Assembly (NCBI RefSeq): GCF_042453785.1
Contig: NC_091664.1
Location: forward strand, 1,045,001-1,109,000
Direction: 5' to 3'
Source: Malus domestica
Lineage: Eukaryota > Streptophyta > Magnoliopsida > Rosales > Rosaceae
Length of the DNA stretch: 64,000 nt
Below the pieces are notes generated by a model. The model saw only the letters and a program-made list of their open reading frames with translations, was not told the DNA's origin and searched no databases. How positions within the stretch are numbered: position 1 is the stretch's first letter; each line of letters opens with the position of its first letter. Of the stretch, positions 23,287 to 32,949 are shown piece by piece. A program made the translations under genes and the position numbers.

Positions 23287-23680
23287 ATGGTCTTGCTTGG
23301 TATATCCGCATTGGGGGACCATACGCATTATAGGAGTGATCATGCTTGGTATATCCGCATTGGGTGATCACTACCTACCTGATTATTTTGACCCTGCTTG
23401 GTTAATCCGCATTGGGGGTCATTAGTGGTCCTGCTTGGTTAATCCGCATTGGGGGACCATACTATATATGGATCGCGCTTGGTTAACCCGCGTTGGGTAA
23501 TCCTTATGGCCATGTATGCTTAGGAGTGATCATGCTTGGTTAATCCGCATTGGGTGATCACTTCCTAATAGTTGTAGGGGTGACTCTGCTTGGTTAATCC
23601 ACATTGGGAGGTCACTACCTACTTGGTTACTTTCTTAAGGGTGGCTCTGCTTGGTTAATCTGCTTGGGGGAGGGGCCACT
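23287..23680 (+). repeat. Array of eight covarying hairpins in the solo LTR
   Basis: Eight units begin near 23287, 23336, 23389, 23425, 23470, 23525, 23579 and 23641. Each has a near-constant core around CTTGGTTAATCC with TTGGG on the 3' side, closed by a small inner stem (TGC/GCA) and an outer stem. Outer stems differ but stay complementary: ATGGTC/GACCAT, AGTGATCA/TGATCACT, TGACCC/GGGTCA, TGGTCC/GGACCA, GTGAC/GTCAC, GTGGC/GCCAC. In the 23470 unit the inner pair is GCG/CGC instead of TGC/GCA, a compensated change. Confidence 0.75.
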
Positions 23681-23934
23681 TATTGTTTGGTTACTTATGT
23701 GGGCTTCAGTTGAATTGCGTCCCTCAAACCCTAGTTTTAATGTACATATGAATGATGGTTTTTGAGAATCTTGATGGTTTGAATGGGATAAGTCGTTGGA
23801 TGTCTGGGTGACCTCTTCGGAGTTGTTAGAGACTTGATTATGTTTTAATATTTACGAACTTATATTTGAGGTTATAAACTATGATCAATGGTCTTTCTTT
23901 TTATAGATTATCTCATACTTGTAATTTGGTTCTG

Positions 23935-24640
23935 TGGAGTGGTCCGGAACCCAGTGTTGTTGGATTCCGTTGAGTGGTTCGGAATCTTTCCTTTTGCTCA
24001 TTTCCATAAGGTTATCTTAGAATCCTAGATTCGAGTGAATGAGAATTACGCACAATGGATCTTGTGCATACAAATTAAAATTATCATGTTATTATCCATA
24101 ACTCGAGTAGGGAATTATGTAGAGTTCTTTAATTAAACTCGTGAAATGATGTGCTATCTCGCTGATTGATTAACGTAATTAAATATTAATATTGTGCTTC
24201 GTGATTCCCTGATATGTTACAAGCTATGGATAGAGATATAATGTTGGAAGCATAGTGATTGGTATGGTGTAGTGAAATGTGATTTGACTTGTGAATTGGA
24301 TATGGTTGTGTCATGTGATTGAAATGCCTATTGAATTGCTTGGGAGATGTGAGATCTAGTAATAGACCGATAACCCATTGTGATGGGGATTTGTTGCTCG
24401 ATATTAGTTCGTTTTGTTGAGTCTTCATGAATTGAGTAACTTGAATCTTGTCTTGTTCCTTTGAGCCGTAGTTATGCTTCTTGGACTTCCGTTCGGTTCT
24501 GTTGAATGGTTCGGAACTAAGTTCTGTTTGGATTCCGTTGAGTGATGGTCCGAAATCCCTTATACTCTGCGACTCCGTTGAGTGATGGTCCGGAATAGTA
24601 TCCTAGTTTGGATTCCGTTGAGTGATGGTCCGGAATCGTA
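23935..24640 (+). repeat. Second hairpin family in the solo LTR
   Basis: Scattered units have a variable stem around TTGAGTGATGGTC or TTGAGTGGT. Stems include GATTCCG/CGGAATC (near 24612) and GGTTC/GGAACC (near 23930). At least six units are spread over ~700 bp. Stem sequence changes between units while pairing is kept. Confidence 0.6.
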
Positions 24641-25916
24641 TCATTGACTTGTTAGTTCCTTGGATTGATATCAACTTCTGAGATGTAAGCGTCGGCCAAA
24701 ATGTGTCACTCTAGCCCTGCATTTTGGTATATGATGTGTTGTTGATTGATGTGATTGTGTAATAATGTTGGTTGTGATTTTTGTCATTATAATTAGACTC
24801 GTTGACTATTTTGGCTAGAGAATAGCATGGTGATCCATTGATTGTTCTTTGAGATGTTGCATATTATGAAATGGAGAATCATGTGAAATGTAGTGATTTA
24901 TATGAAGGATGAAGTGGAATATATATGTGTGGGCATAGCATACCTGCGCGCATGACAAAATGATAGTTGTGTATGGCTTATGGTTGATGCGTAGTGTGGT
25001 ACCCTATGTTTTTTTCACTATAAGTATTTTACGAAAAGATTGAAGTTTGACGAACGTTGAACTACGAATGGCTTGATCCCTATTGAGAGTACGTAGGCAG
25101 TCTAACGAAGAGGTTAGATGCAGCCATAAATTGTACGAAAAATGCTATGAAATTTGAATCTTGATTTATGCTTTGTACATATCCCGGAGGCGGGGTATGT
25201 TAGATGTACGGGTATTGGTGACATCACGTGTCGATTCTGGACGTATGTTGGGATCGGGGCGTGACAGACTATCGCTACAATTAGGTTAAAATTGAACAAC
25301 TATCACTCTAATTGAGTTAAAGTTGAGAGACCATGGCTAAAAATTTTCTCATTTGGTTTTCCATATTTGCCCATTGAATCAATCTCACATGCGTGACACG
25401 TGACTCACTTGGACAAAAGTTCTAACGCAGTTGACGAAAATGACTATATCTGCACGTTTTGATGAATTAAAAGACTGGTGATTATGGATTTTTAGTTGAA
25501 TGATCATTACTCCAATTAGGTTAAAGTTGAGGGATTATTGATACAATTTATTCTTACAAAAATCCATTCATTTAGCTATCTGATTATTATCATTATCATT
25601 TCATTTTTTTTCAACAACATAGTTGTCTATTTTTCTATGTCACAATTAGATACTAAAACGTCTGCCAATTTGGATTATATTTTGTAAGAATGATCTTTGA
25701 ATGAAAATTTACAAAGCGAACGACTTAGATGGTCAGAATATTGTATAGTCGACCCAAATGTGTGGTATGGAAGATATTAAATTACTTACTGGTCAGGTAG
25801 TTCTAAATATCATTTGTTTTAAAAAAAAAAAAGTTAGACACATCTCGACTTAAATTTTATCTCTTGATTTTTCTTGATTTATTTCATCCAAAATGCCAAA
25901 ATTGGCATACATGAAA

Positions 25917-26090
25917 AAATTTAGAAAACTTTAATGAAAAACTCTCGGTACTGTTCACTTTAACGAAAATTACATTTTTACATTAAAAAGTAAATCCTGG
26001 TACAATTCATCTTACTTTTTATTTTATCTTTTATCGTTAAAACTCAAAGTTTTCAAGTTCTTTTAATCAGTTTTCTTAAAAATTTAAGGT
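25917..26090. repeat. MITE-like repeat, copy 2
   Basis: It carries CTCGGTACTGTTCACTTTAA, ACATTTTTACATTAAAAAG and AAAACTCAAAGTTTTCAAGT, the same ordered blocks as at 3089-3231. Confidence 0.55.
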
Positions 26091-26774
26091 CTAAAAGTTA
26101 CTTTTCTCGGCATATGTTAATTAACAAATGTCATTTATATATTTTTAGCAAAAATAGTCAACCCCTCTTGATATGAAGATCTATCAACAATGGCCTTCTG
26201 TTCGAACATTGAAAACAATTAAAAACTCAAAGAGTCGAGTACGCTGGCTATTTCTCTGCACATTTTTGTTATTTTTCTTTTCTTTTTTTATAGTTATTTT
26301 TTAATTTTATTTGGATTTTTTTTTTCAAATATTTGGAGTCAACTGTGTAAAGTTAATGAACATGTGTCAAATTTTTAAGAATGTCACCAAGAGGCCACAT
26401 GCACGAATAGGTGCAGATTTTTTGAACTCTATTTTTCATGCTACATTTGTACCAACCTTCTAATATAAGTAGAGCCCAATAATACAAGTACGTCACACAG
26501 GTGCTACAAATTTAGGACATTGTAGAAATTTGGAAGCTCTAGTGTTGGATGAATTCAATAATCGAATAAATAATGAGCTAATTACGTCTTTCAATTGAAT
26601 GAGCTAACTATCAAGCCTACGTGGCGCGCTGGTCGAGTAACTAATGAGCTATTTACATCATTCGGTTGAATGCGGGGCGTACCAACTCGGCGACCGAGCT
26701 CTGTCAGTGAGTGAATGAATGCGGTGGTGGTGGTGTCGAATGCGCTGCTGACTTTTGCGTCTTGCGATTGCAGC
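26091..26774. other. Intergenic sequence, 5' flank of the LTR retrotransposon
   Basis: No gene recognised. The last bases, GACTTTTGCGTCTTGCGATT before GCAGC, look like an intron acceptor (TTGCGATTGCAG). Rejoined across the insertion they would continue GCTAAGAAAGGAACCC at 36558, but no host gene was identified. Confidence 0.35.
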
Positions 26775-27476
26775 TGTAGACATCGAAATTTCGGTAAAAT
26801 AAATGTTGATCAAAAATTAAAATTTCAATGTTTATGTGTCACATAAATTTTACACATAGCATGTGACTAAACGAAAAATCAAAATAAATCGGAAAAGTCA
26901 TCAAACAGGACACGTGTCAACACCTGGCAGAGATGATTTATTCCATCTAATTATTTAAATCCAAAAAAATCAAGTTTTGGAATTCTATAAATAGAAGGCC
27001 AAGGCATTCATTTGAAGAACACCAATTCATAACCAATTCACTTCATATCAAAACCTTGAAGCTTTGAAACTCAAAAGCTCCCAAGCAAATCCCGAAGGAT
27101 CAAGAGAGCTCTCTTCGTTCTTCGTCAAATCCTCATTCAAGATCAAGCCCCAACGGCCCTTGAAGAACTTCCACTGATTCAAGATCAAGCCCCGACGGCC
27201 CTTGAAGAAAGTGTTCATCGTTCATCATTTGTTCATCCCTAGATCAAGCCCCGACGGCCCTTTGGATCCACGACGTCAACAAATCTGCACAACTGTTTAT
27301 CCCAAGATCAAGCCCCGACGGCCCTTTGGATCAACAACATCAAATCTACCCATTGCAAAGATAGAATCAGAGGCTAAATTTGTAGAAGAGATTGTAACCC
27401 CTAAATCATCAATACAAATATTATTTTGTACACGTGTTTCTTGTCTCGTTCATCGCAGGAAAATCCCGTGTTCACA
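26775..27476 (+). repeat. 5' LTR
   Basis: It begins TGTAGACATCGAAATTTCGG and ends CCCGTGTTCACA. TCTATAAATAGAAGG near 26983-26997 is a good TATA box for the LTR promoter. Four copies of a CAAGCCCCRACGGCCC hairpin repeat lie in the 3' half. Preceded by GCAGC. Confidence 0.93.
26985..26993 (+). promoter_or_regulatory. LTR TATA box
   Basis: CTATAAATA within the 5' LTR. The same sequence occurs at the same place in the 3' LTR. It is followed about 30 nt downstream by CATTCATTTGAAGAACACC, where transcription would begin. Confidence 0.55.
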
Positions 27477-27480
27477 AATT

Positions 27481-27498
27481 TGGCACGCCCAGTGGGAC
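27481..27498 (+). other. Candidate primer-binding site
   Basis: TGGCACGCCCAGTGGGAC starts 4 nt after the 5' LTR. TGG is the usual start of a plant tRNA-complementary PBS. The tRNA was not identified. Confidence 0.5.
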
Positions 27499-27543
27499 CA
27501 TCTCTACCTCTCATCTCTATCTTTGAATCCGCAAAAAGCACAA

Positions 27544-30201
27544 ATGACATCAAAGAAGGCTCAAGTTGTTCTCGCGGCCAATGCAAGGAACAAGAACGTT
27601 ATCACCGTAGGCGGTGTCACTTCGGGCATCATAACTCGAAGCAAGGCAAGAGCTCTTTCTGCCGCATCTTCCACCTCTGCATCAACTCTGCCAAGGGAAC
27701 AAAACCACCCAAGGCACGAGCCTTTAATCACCTTAGCCTCACTAAGGGCACCAAGGGGGGAAAGCCCAAGGAAATACTCCGAATCCATGCTCTCCGATGC
27801 CGATTCAAGCGACAGTTTAGCCATGCAAGTCATGACCATTGGAGCAACTTCAATCGATGAGCAGCTGGCTCAAATGAATGAAGCAATCGCAAGGCTAACC
27901 CGAACTGTGGAAGAAAAAGACTTGCAGATTGCAGCACTAGTCAACCGACTGGAGGTGCAGGACGGCGATAAACCCGACCCAGAGGATGATCCACTAAAGG
28001 GAGGAGCTGGTGGAGACGAAGAACCCCCGATGAAGAAAATCGATGGGAAGCCGGAGCCAGACCAAGCAGCGGCACTCATGGGATCTCTTTCTATCCAGCA
28101 GCTGCAGGAGATGATCACCAACACTATCAAGGCACAGTACGAAGGGAGCTCACATACCTCCTTGTTCTACTCGAAGCCCTACTCCAAGAAGATTGATGCC
28201 CTAAAGATGCCAAGGGGTTATCAACCACCAAAGTTCATGCAGTTTGATGGAAAAGGAAACCCGAAGCAGCACGTTGCCCATTTTGTTGAAACTTGCAACA
28301 ACGCAGGGACCGAAGGGGACTACCTTACCAAGCAGTTTGTGCGCTCGCTAAAAGGAAACGCCTTTGAGTGGTACACGGACCTAGAGCCCGAGTCCATCAG
28401 CAGCTGGGAGCAATTAGAGCGGGAATTCCTCAATCGCTTCTACAGCACCCGGCGCACTGTGAGCATGCTAGAGCTAACGAGCACAAAGCAGTGGAAGGAC
28501 GAGCCAGTCATTGACTACATCAACAGATGGCGCACTCTAAGCCTCGACTGTAAAGACAGGCTCTCGGAAACCTCTTCAATCGAGATGTGCATCCAAGGCA
28601 TGCAATGGGGTTTGCAATACATCCTTCAAGGCATTAAACCACGGACCTTCGAGGAATTGGCCACCCGCGCCCATGACATGGAGTTGAGCATCGCCCATCA
28701 TGGGAAGAAGGAACCAATTGCCAACTACAAGAACGACAAAGTTCTTGAGACAAAGGTGGAGAAGGCTACGTGGAAATCCACCAAAGAAGCAATGACAGTC
28801 AACACAGCTCCCGTCAAAATCTCCACACGAGGCAAGGCGATTCAAACCAAAGCTTTTCGTGATCAAGAGATGCGTAGACGCACTTTGAAGGAGCTTGAGG
28901 AGAAGATTTATCCATTCCCCGACTCTGATGTAGTTGCCATGCTTGATGACCTGTTGGACAAGAAGGTGATCAGTTTGCCTGAGTGCAGACGGCCGGAAGA
29001 GATGAATCGTACCGACAACCCAAGATACTGTAAATTCCACCGCTTCATCAGTCATCCAACGGAAAAGTGCTTCGTACTGAAAGATCTCATCCTGAAGCTA
29101 GCACAGCAAGGGGAAATCGAGCTTGACCTCGAAGACACGGTGGCGGCACACACTACTACTATCGTGTTTGAATCACTCGATCCTGTGCATCTCCGAAGCA
29201 TGCATGATCATTCCCGTCAATGTTCAAGTCACATGGCACCTCCTACACAACCATCACCGGGGGCAAGCAACCAAGATGCATCTACTGGTGATAAGAAATG
29301 GCGGACATCGGTGACCTACAAAAAAACGAGGAAGCCAAGACCACAAGCCACAAGGCCAAAAGAGGAGCCTAAACCCGCCCCTCGAACTTCAGTCTTCGAA
29401 AGACTGAATTATTCAAAACCTAGAATTGCAGCACTTGATCGCATCAGTGGTCGAGACCAAACTTCTGTCTTCAAAAGGCTTGAGACGCCAACACCGCAAA
29501 GATCAGTCTTTGAAAGGTTATCAAAGCCCAAGAAACAAAGCGGCACGGCTAGCTCTCCTCCTCGTCAATCAGCTTTGGAAAGACTTGAAGACAACATGAA
29601 GTTTTCTGGAAATAGGGAAACAAGGTCAAAGGAAGAAAAGCTCGACAGGCTGGTAGAAAAAGGCGATATTCGAAGCTCGATTCCTTCAAGGATGAAGCGC
29701 CAAGCAACTTTGGAAGTCGACACAAAAGGACCACTGAAGGTAAGAAGGCGCACCATCATCTGCACCGGCCAATCTTCACGGCAACAAACCCAAGAGGACC
29801 GCACTGAAGAGAAGGCCCAAGAAGACAAAGAAGACGAAATCCTGGAAGAAGACGTCACTTCCGGCTCTGTCAACTCAAAATCTTCACCTCAATCACTGGG
29901 GGCATGTTCCAAAAACATGCCAGTCAAGCCGAGTGAAGTTGAAGGATGGACTTATGTCACTCCAAAGAAACTGCACAAGAAGCATATGTCTTCTCCACAA
30001 GTTCACCAATGGGAAAGGGGGCAAAGTAGCTCTTGTTCACCTCCAGAACAATGTGAAAGTGTTGGAGATAATGAAACTTTGACACGAAGATCATCCGTCC
30101 CCATCACGATGCGTGACATCTTCCCAGAAGACTTTTTCAACTACTCAGTCAAGGCTCCTTGCTATGAAGATTGCGAGGAACGACTCTCTCAGATAGCTTG
30201 A
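27544..30201 (+). CDS. gag: Retrotransposon Gag polyprotein
   Basis: 885 aa from the first ATG after the PBS; the open frame runs back into the LTR but that part is not Gag-like. Residues ~100-140 form a coiled coil (IDEQLAQMNEAIARLTRTVE). Residues ~224-380 are a Retrotrans_gag core (FMQFDGKGNPKQHVAHFVET, LKGNAFEWYTDLEPESISSW, REFLNRFYSTRRTVSMLELT). Near residue 494 a Cys/His cluster (YCKFHRFISHPTEKCFVLKD) replaces the usual CCHC knuckle. The C-terminal third is basic and repeats a SVFERL motif at least four times. There is no DTG/DSG protease site and the frame ends in TGA with no pol downstream. Gag builds the particle that packages the element RNA. It is uninterrupted, in keeping with recent activity. 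Confidence 0.88.
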   Translation: MTSKKAQVVLAANARNKNVITVGGVTSGIITRSKARALSAASSTSASTLPREQNHPRHEPLITLASLRAPRGESPRKYSESMLSDADSSDSLAMQVMTIGATSIDEQLAQMNEAIARLTRTVEEKDLQIAALVNRLEVQDGDKPDPEDDPLKGGAGGDEEPPMKKIDGKPEPDQAAALMGSLSIQQLQEMITNTIKAQYEGSSHTSLFYSKPYSKKIDALKMPRGYQPPKFMQFDGKGNPKQHVAHFVETCNNAGTEGDYLTKQFVRSLKGNAFEWYTDLEPESISSWEQLEREFLNRFYSTRRTVSMLELTSTKQWKDEPVIDYINRWRTLSLDCKDRLSETSSIEMCIQGMQWGLQYILQGIKPRTFEELATRAHDMELSIAHHGKKEPIANYKNDKVLETKVEKATWKSTKEAMTVNTAPVKISTRGKAIQTKAFRDQEMRRRTLKELEEKIYPFPDSDVVAMLDDLLDKKVISLPECRRPEEMNRTDNPRYCKFHRFISHPTEKCFVLKDLILKLAQQGEIELDLEDTVAAHTTTIVFESLDPVHLRSMHDHSRQCSSHMAPPTQPSPGASNQDASTGDKKWRTSVTYKKTRKPRPQATRPKEEPKPAPRTSVFERLNYSKPRIAALDRISGRDQTSVFKRLETPTPQRSVFERLSKPKKQSGTASSPPRQSALERLEDNMKFSGNRETRSKEEKLDRLVEKGDIRSSIPSRMKRQATLEVDTKGPLKVRRRTIICTGQSSRQQTQEDRTEEKAQEDKEDEILEEDVTSGSVNSKSSPQSLGACSKNMPVKPSEVEGWTYVTPKKLHKKHMSSPQVHQWERGQSSSCSPPEQCESVGDNETLTRRSSVPITMRDIFPEDFFNYSVKAPCYEDCEERLSQIA

Positions 30202-30218
30202 CGAACCAAAACTGCATG

Positions 30219-30405
30219 AACGCAAGCTCCTTGTCTGTAAGAGCCTAAACTGCAAGACACAAAGGCTCCTCGCCTGCACGAGCCTAAACTGCATGGCACA
30301 ACGCTCCTGGTCTGCACGAGCATAAAAGGCAACACCAACCGCTCCTGGTCTGCACGAGCATAAAAGGCAACACCAAAGCTCCTGGCCCGCAAGAGCATAA
30401 ACTAT
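30219..30405 (+). repeat. Tandem repeat of ~40-bp units just after gag
   Basis: Five units follow the pattern GCTCCTSGYCTGCACGAGC then AYAAA..GGCAACACC. Each unit folds on a GCTC/GAGC stem (GGCTC/GAGCC in one), so it is another hairpin array inside a retroelement. Confidence 0.7.
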
Positions 30406-31012
30406 GTACGGCAAAATCATCATCAAAATCATCAAAAAAAAAAAGCATTTGAACTACGTTTGACTTGATCTTTTCCTTGGAAGGGTACGTAGGCAGCTCG
30501 AACATTAAATTTCGAGTCCAGTCACATCAAAAATAAAATAAAAAAATGTTTTATTAATGAAAGTCAATTTCATTACATGTAAGAAAAAAAAAATAATAAT
30601 AATAATAAAATAAAAAAATAAAAAAATGAAAAGATAAATAAGTGTTTCTTTAATAAAGGTCAATTTTATTACAAATTTATTTTTAAAAAAAAAAAAAAAT
30701 TGCAATTTTCTTTGTACGCAATTAAATTACAGTTTCTTCGAAAAAAAAAAATATATATATATATATATATAGACTCCTTTTATATATATGACCTCTATCC
30801 AGCCGTCCCATCAAAAGGAGGTCATCCAAACCCAAGTGGCAGTGACCAGGCCCAAGTCTATTGTCCAAAAAAAAAAACAGCTCCAAGAAGAAAACCAAGT
30901 CCACCAGCCACAAATCCGGCCCAGCTCTCAAAGCCCATCTCCACTGGGATCTCTTCTCAGCTCTCAGCTAACTCTCATCTCCCGCACTCTCTCGGATCTC
31001 CCTCTCTCGCCG
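30406..31012. other. Retroelement interior, low-complexity
   Basis: A/T homopolymers, a (TA)n run near 30752-30770 and unassigned sequence with open frames that are not conserved-looking. No gene. Confidence 0.4.
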
Positions 31013-31279
31013 ATGAGGTTCCCCTTCCAGCACCACCAGGTTCCGGGATTCGGAGCTGTCATCGGAGTTCCGTCTTCCGCCGCTGCGGCTGCGAAGCAGG
31101 TGCTCTATTTGGACTCGGTTTTCAGAGCCGGCGCGATGAAGAATCCCCAGTTTTATCCACGCATGAGATTCGATCACCCCAACTTCCACCAGCCCGATTT
31201 CCACGCTGCCGGCGGCGCCCAGAGCGACTCGGACTCATCCTCGGTGGTCGATCTGAACCAGAACGTTCTTGATCTGCGC
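31013..31279 (+). pseudogene. Captured fragment of an ERF4-like (class II ERF) transcription factor
   Basis: The open frame reads MRFPFQHHQVPGFGAVIG, KQVLYLDSVFRAGAM and AAGGAQSDSDSSSVVDLNQN. The QSDSDSSSVVDLN block and the preceding LYLDS motif are hallmarks of the C-terminal part of group VIII ERF repressors. The AP2 DNA-binding domain is absent and the frame breaks down where the EAR motif would be (VLDLRGDPP), so no repressor is made. It lies directly against an MTHFR fragment inside the retrotransposon. Identity is recalled, not searched. Confidence 0.65.
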
Positions 31280-31324
31280 GGCGACCCTCCCCATGACCAG
31301 GATAAGTCTGTTCAGATCCAATGA

Positions 31325-31563
31325 GGCTTTGCCTGCGCCCTCGACCTGGTCACTCATATCAGAGCCAAATATGGCAACTACTTCGGCGTCACTGTTGCTG
31401 GTTATCCGGAGGCTCACACAGACGCCATTGTCGCCGATGGCTTCGCCTCTCCAGAAGCATATCAGAATGATCTCGTTTATTTGAAGAGAAAGGTTGATGC
31501 CTGAGCCGATTTCATAGTCACTCAGTTGTTCTACGACACTAATATTTTCATCAAATTCTTTGA
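31325..31563 (+). pseudogene. Captured fragment of methylenetetrahydrofolate reductase (MTHFR)
   Basis: The frame reads [48 protein letters not shown], a TGA at 31502-31504, then ADFIVTQLFYDTNIFIKF. The AGYPEAH and GADFIVTQLFYD motifs are diagnostic of the FAD-binding barrel of MTHFR; the stop replaces the Gly before ADF. The piece is ~80 residues of a ~590-residue enzyme, with no intron visible. It is a dead fragment carried by the retrotransposon. Confidence 0.88.
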
Positions 31564-31725
31564 GTTTGAAGCTGAAAAATGGGCTTGTGGGCAGTTGGAC
31601 TGTCGGTAAAGTCAGGGTCGATCCGCTTACAGTTGCAGCTTCAGTTACCACAGCAGAGAAGCCGTCCACGGTTCCGGAGATTGTGCTGGCAACCTATCAA
31701 AAAAAAAAAGAAAAAAGAATTCGAT
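31564..31725 (+). other. Unidentified captured coding-like fragment
   Basis: A frame with LKNGLVGSWTVGKVRVDPLT then SVTTAEKPSTVPEIVLATYQ lies between the MTHFR and F2KP pieces and looks protein-coding in composition. I do not recognise it. It may be a fourth donor gene. Confidence 0.3.
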
Positions 31726-31871
31726 GCCAGAAGCTGCTGGAGCGGTTGCGGCTGCAGCCGTAGCTGATCAAATGCTTGGACCAAAGTAAGATAAACATTT
31801 GGCAATTGTCCTAGTTGGTTTGCCTGCTCGTGGAAAAACTTTTACAGCAGCTAAGCTTACAAGGTACCTCC
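31726..31871 (+). pseudogene. Captured fragment of 6-phosphofructo-2-kinase/fructose-2,6-bisphosphatase (F2KP)
   Basis: The frame reads PEAAGAVAAAAVADQMLGPK, a TAA at 31787-31789, then DKHLAIVLVGLPARGKTFTA and AKLTRYLR. GLPARGKT is the Walker A loop of the kinase domain and ADQMLGPK is the plant-specific lead-in. About 48 residues survive of a protein of ~740. The internal stop shows it is not expressed as enzyme. Confidence 0.85.
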
Positions 31872-32390
31872 GCCATGGTTGCCGCCTTTGAATGAGATTG
31901 ACAAAACCAAAGTTTGACAATCCACACCCAAAGGCCTTCTCTCCGTCCGTAACAAACAACAACGACGAAGAACTTCAATAAACCGCCGTCAAACGACTAG
32001 CCGGTAGTGAAGCTCAATGCCTTGCATTCTACCTCAAGCTCCAGCTGCTTCTGCATCTCCGCCATGGCTGCTGTTATTTTTAATGTGATTGACAAAACCA
32101 AAGTTTGTCAACTTACACTCAAAGGCCTTCTCTCCGTCCGTAACAAACAACAACGACGAAGAACTTCAATAAACCGCCGTCAAACGACTAGCCGGTAGTG
32201 AAGCTCAATGCCTTGCATTCTACCTCAAGCTCCAGCTGCTTCTGCATCTCCGCCATGGCTGCTGTTATTTTTAATGTGATTGACAAAACCAAAGTTTGTC
32301 AACTCACACTCAAAGGCCTTCTCTCCGTCCGTGACAGACAACAACGAAGAACTTCAATAAACCGCCGTCAAACGACTAGCCGGTCATGAA
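31868..32390 (+). repeat. ~191-bp tandem repeat (2.7 copies) inside the retrotransposon
   Basis: TCCGCCATGGYTGC recurs at 31868, 32058 and 32249. Units share AAACCAAAGTTTG, AAAGGCCTTCTCTCCGTCCG and AAACGACTAGCCGGT. The last two units each keep a 63-codon frame starting MKLNALHSTSSSSCFCIS. No product is recognised; the repeated frame may be a fifth captured piece. Confidence 0.7.
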
Positions 32391-32752
32391 GCCTCGACTG
32401 CAGCTCACCGTCCGTCGAGTTCCATCCCTATAAAGCACCATATATAAAGAGAAAAAAAAAAAAAAAAAAAAAAAAAGGTTTTCAAATGGTGACCAGCCAC
32501 CGAAAGCAAAGAAAGAAAGTGATTGACAGATTGACAGGCATCATCCAAAAGGAAAGGATAAAAAAAAAAAAAGAAGAAAAAAACAAGAAAGGCAGGTCAT
32601 AGTGTATGCTATTATTAGCAATTATGAAAAAGGGAAATAGATGATGGAGACATGAATAATTGAAAGGAAGAAAGCATGGGGAAGACGACGAATTTCCGTC
32701 TAAAAATAGGGAGTAAAAGAATAGTGCGCATCAAGTACCATCTAAATAAAAC

Positions 32753-32783
<31 letters not shown>

Positions 32784-32949
32784 GTAACACATCTTAGTCA
32801 GATATATGTTTTAGCACAACATACTGAATAAAGTAAAGCATGTCCATTGATATCTTCAAAAAAAAAAAAAAAAAAAAAATTACAAGTATGTTGAAAAAAA
32901 AAAAAAAAAAAAAAAAATGAAGTCAAATCAAATTTACAGGAAGGGATCT
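32391..32949. other. A-rich retroelement interior
   Basis: Several long poly-A tracts (near 32450, 32755, 32859, 32895) separated by unassigned purine-rich sequence. No gene. Confidence 0.45.

Larger units (their letters stand above)
21944..25266 (+). mobile_element. 3.3-kb solo LTR, Ty3/gypsy-like
   Basis: It begins TGTGAAATCCCGTTCC and ends GGGGCGTGACA, with the 5-bp sequence GACTA on both sides (21939-21943 and 25267-25271). TG...CA ends plus a target duplication with no internal domain define a solo LTR left by recombination. At 3323 bp it is unusually long. It contains two families of short hairpin repeats (23287-23680 and 23935-24640) and no credible ORF. Orientation follows the TGTGAAATCC start. 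Gypsy assignment rests on LTR style and is inference. Confidence 0.8.
21716..25548. mobile_element. Long-TIR MITE interrupted by a solo LTR
   Basis: The left arm (21716-21830) reads TGTAGCAATAGTTCTTTAAC, then CCAATTGGAACAATGGTTCC, then TCATCAAAACGTGCA. The right arm (25440-25548) carries the complement (TGCACGTTTTGATGA, TACTCCAATTAGGTTAAAGT, TTGATACAATTT). The arms are about 110 bp and imperfect. The element without the insertion would be about 500 bp; bases 21944-25266 are a later LTR insertion. A Mutator-like origin is a guess from the TIR length. Confidence 0.6.

Noticed and set aside
27202..27543. N-terminal extension of the gag frame
   Set aside because: It is LTR sequence, equally present in the 3' LTR without gag, and lies upstream of the PBS.
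27561..29055. Minus-strand frames opposite gag
   Set aside because: They are shadows of the high-coding-bias gag sequence.
30700..31012. Start of a 190-aa frame across the retroelement interior
   Set aside because: It begins in A/T and TA repeats and runs through the ERF4 fragment out of frame.
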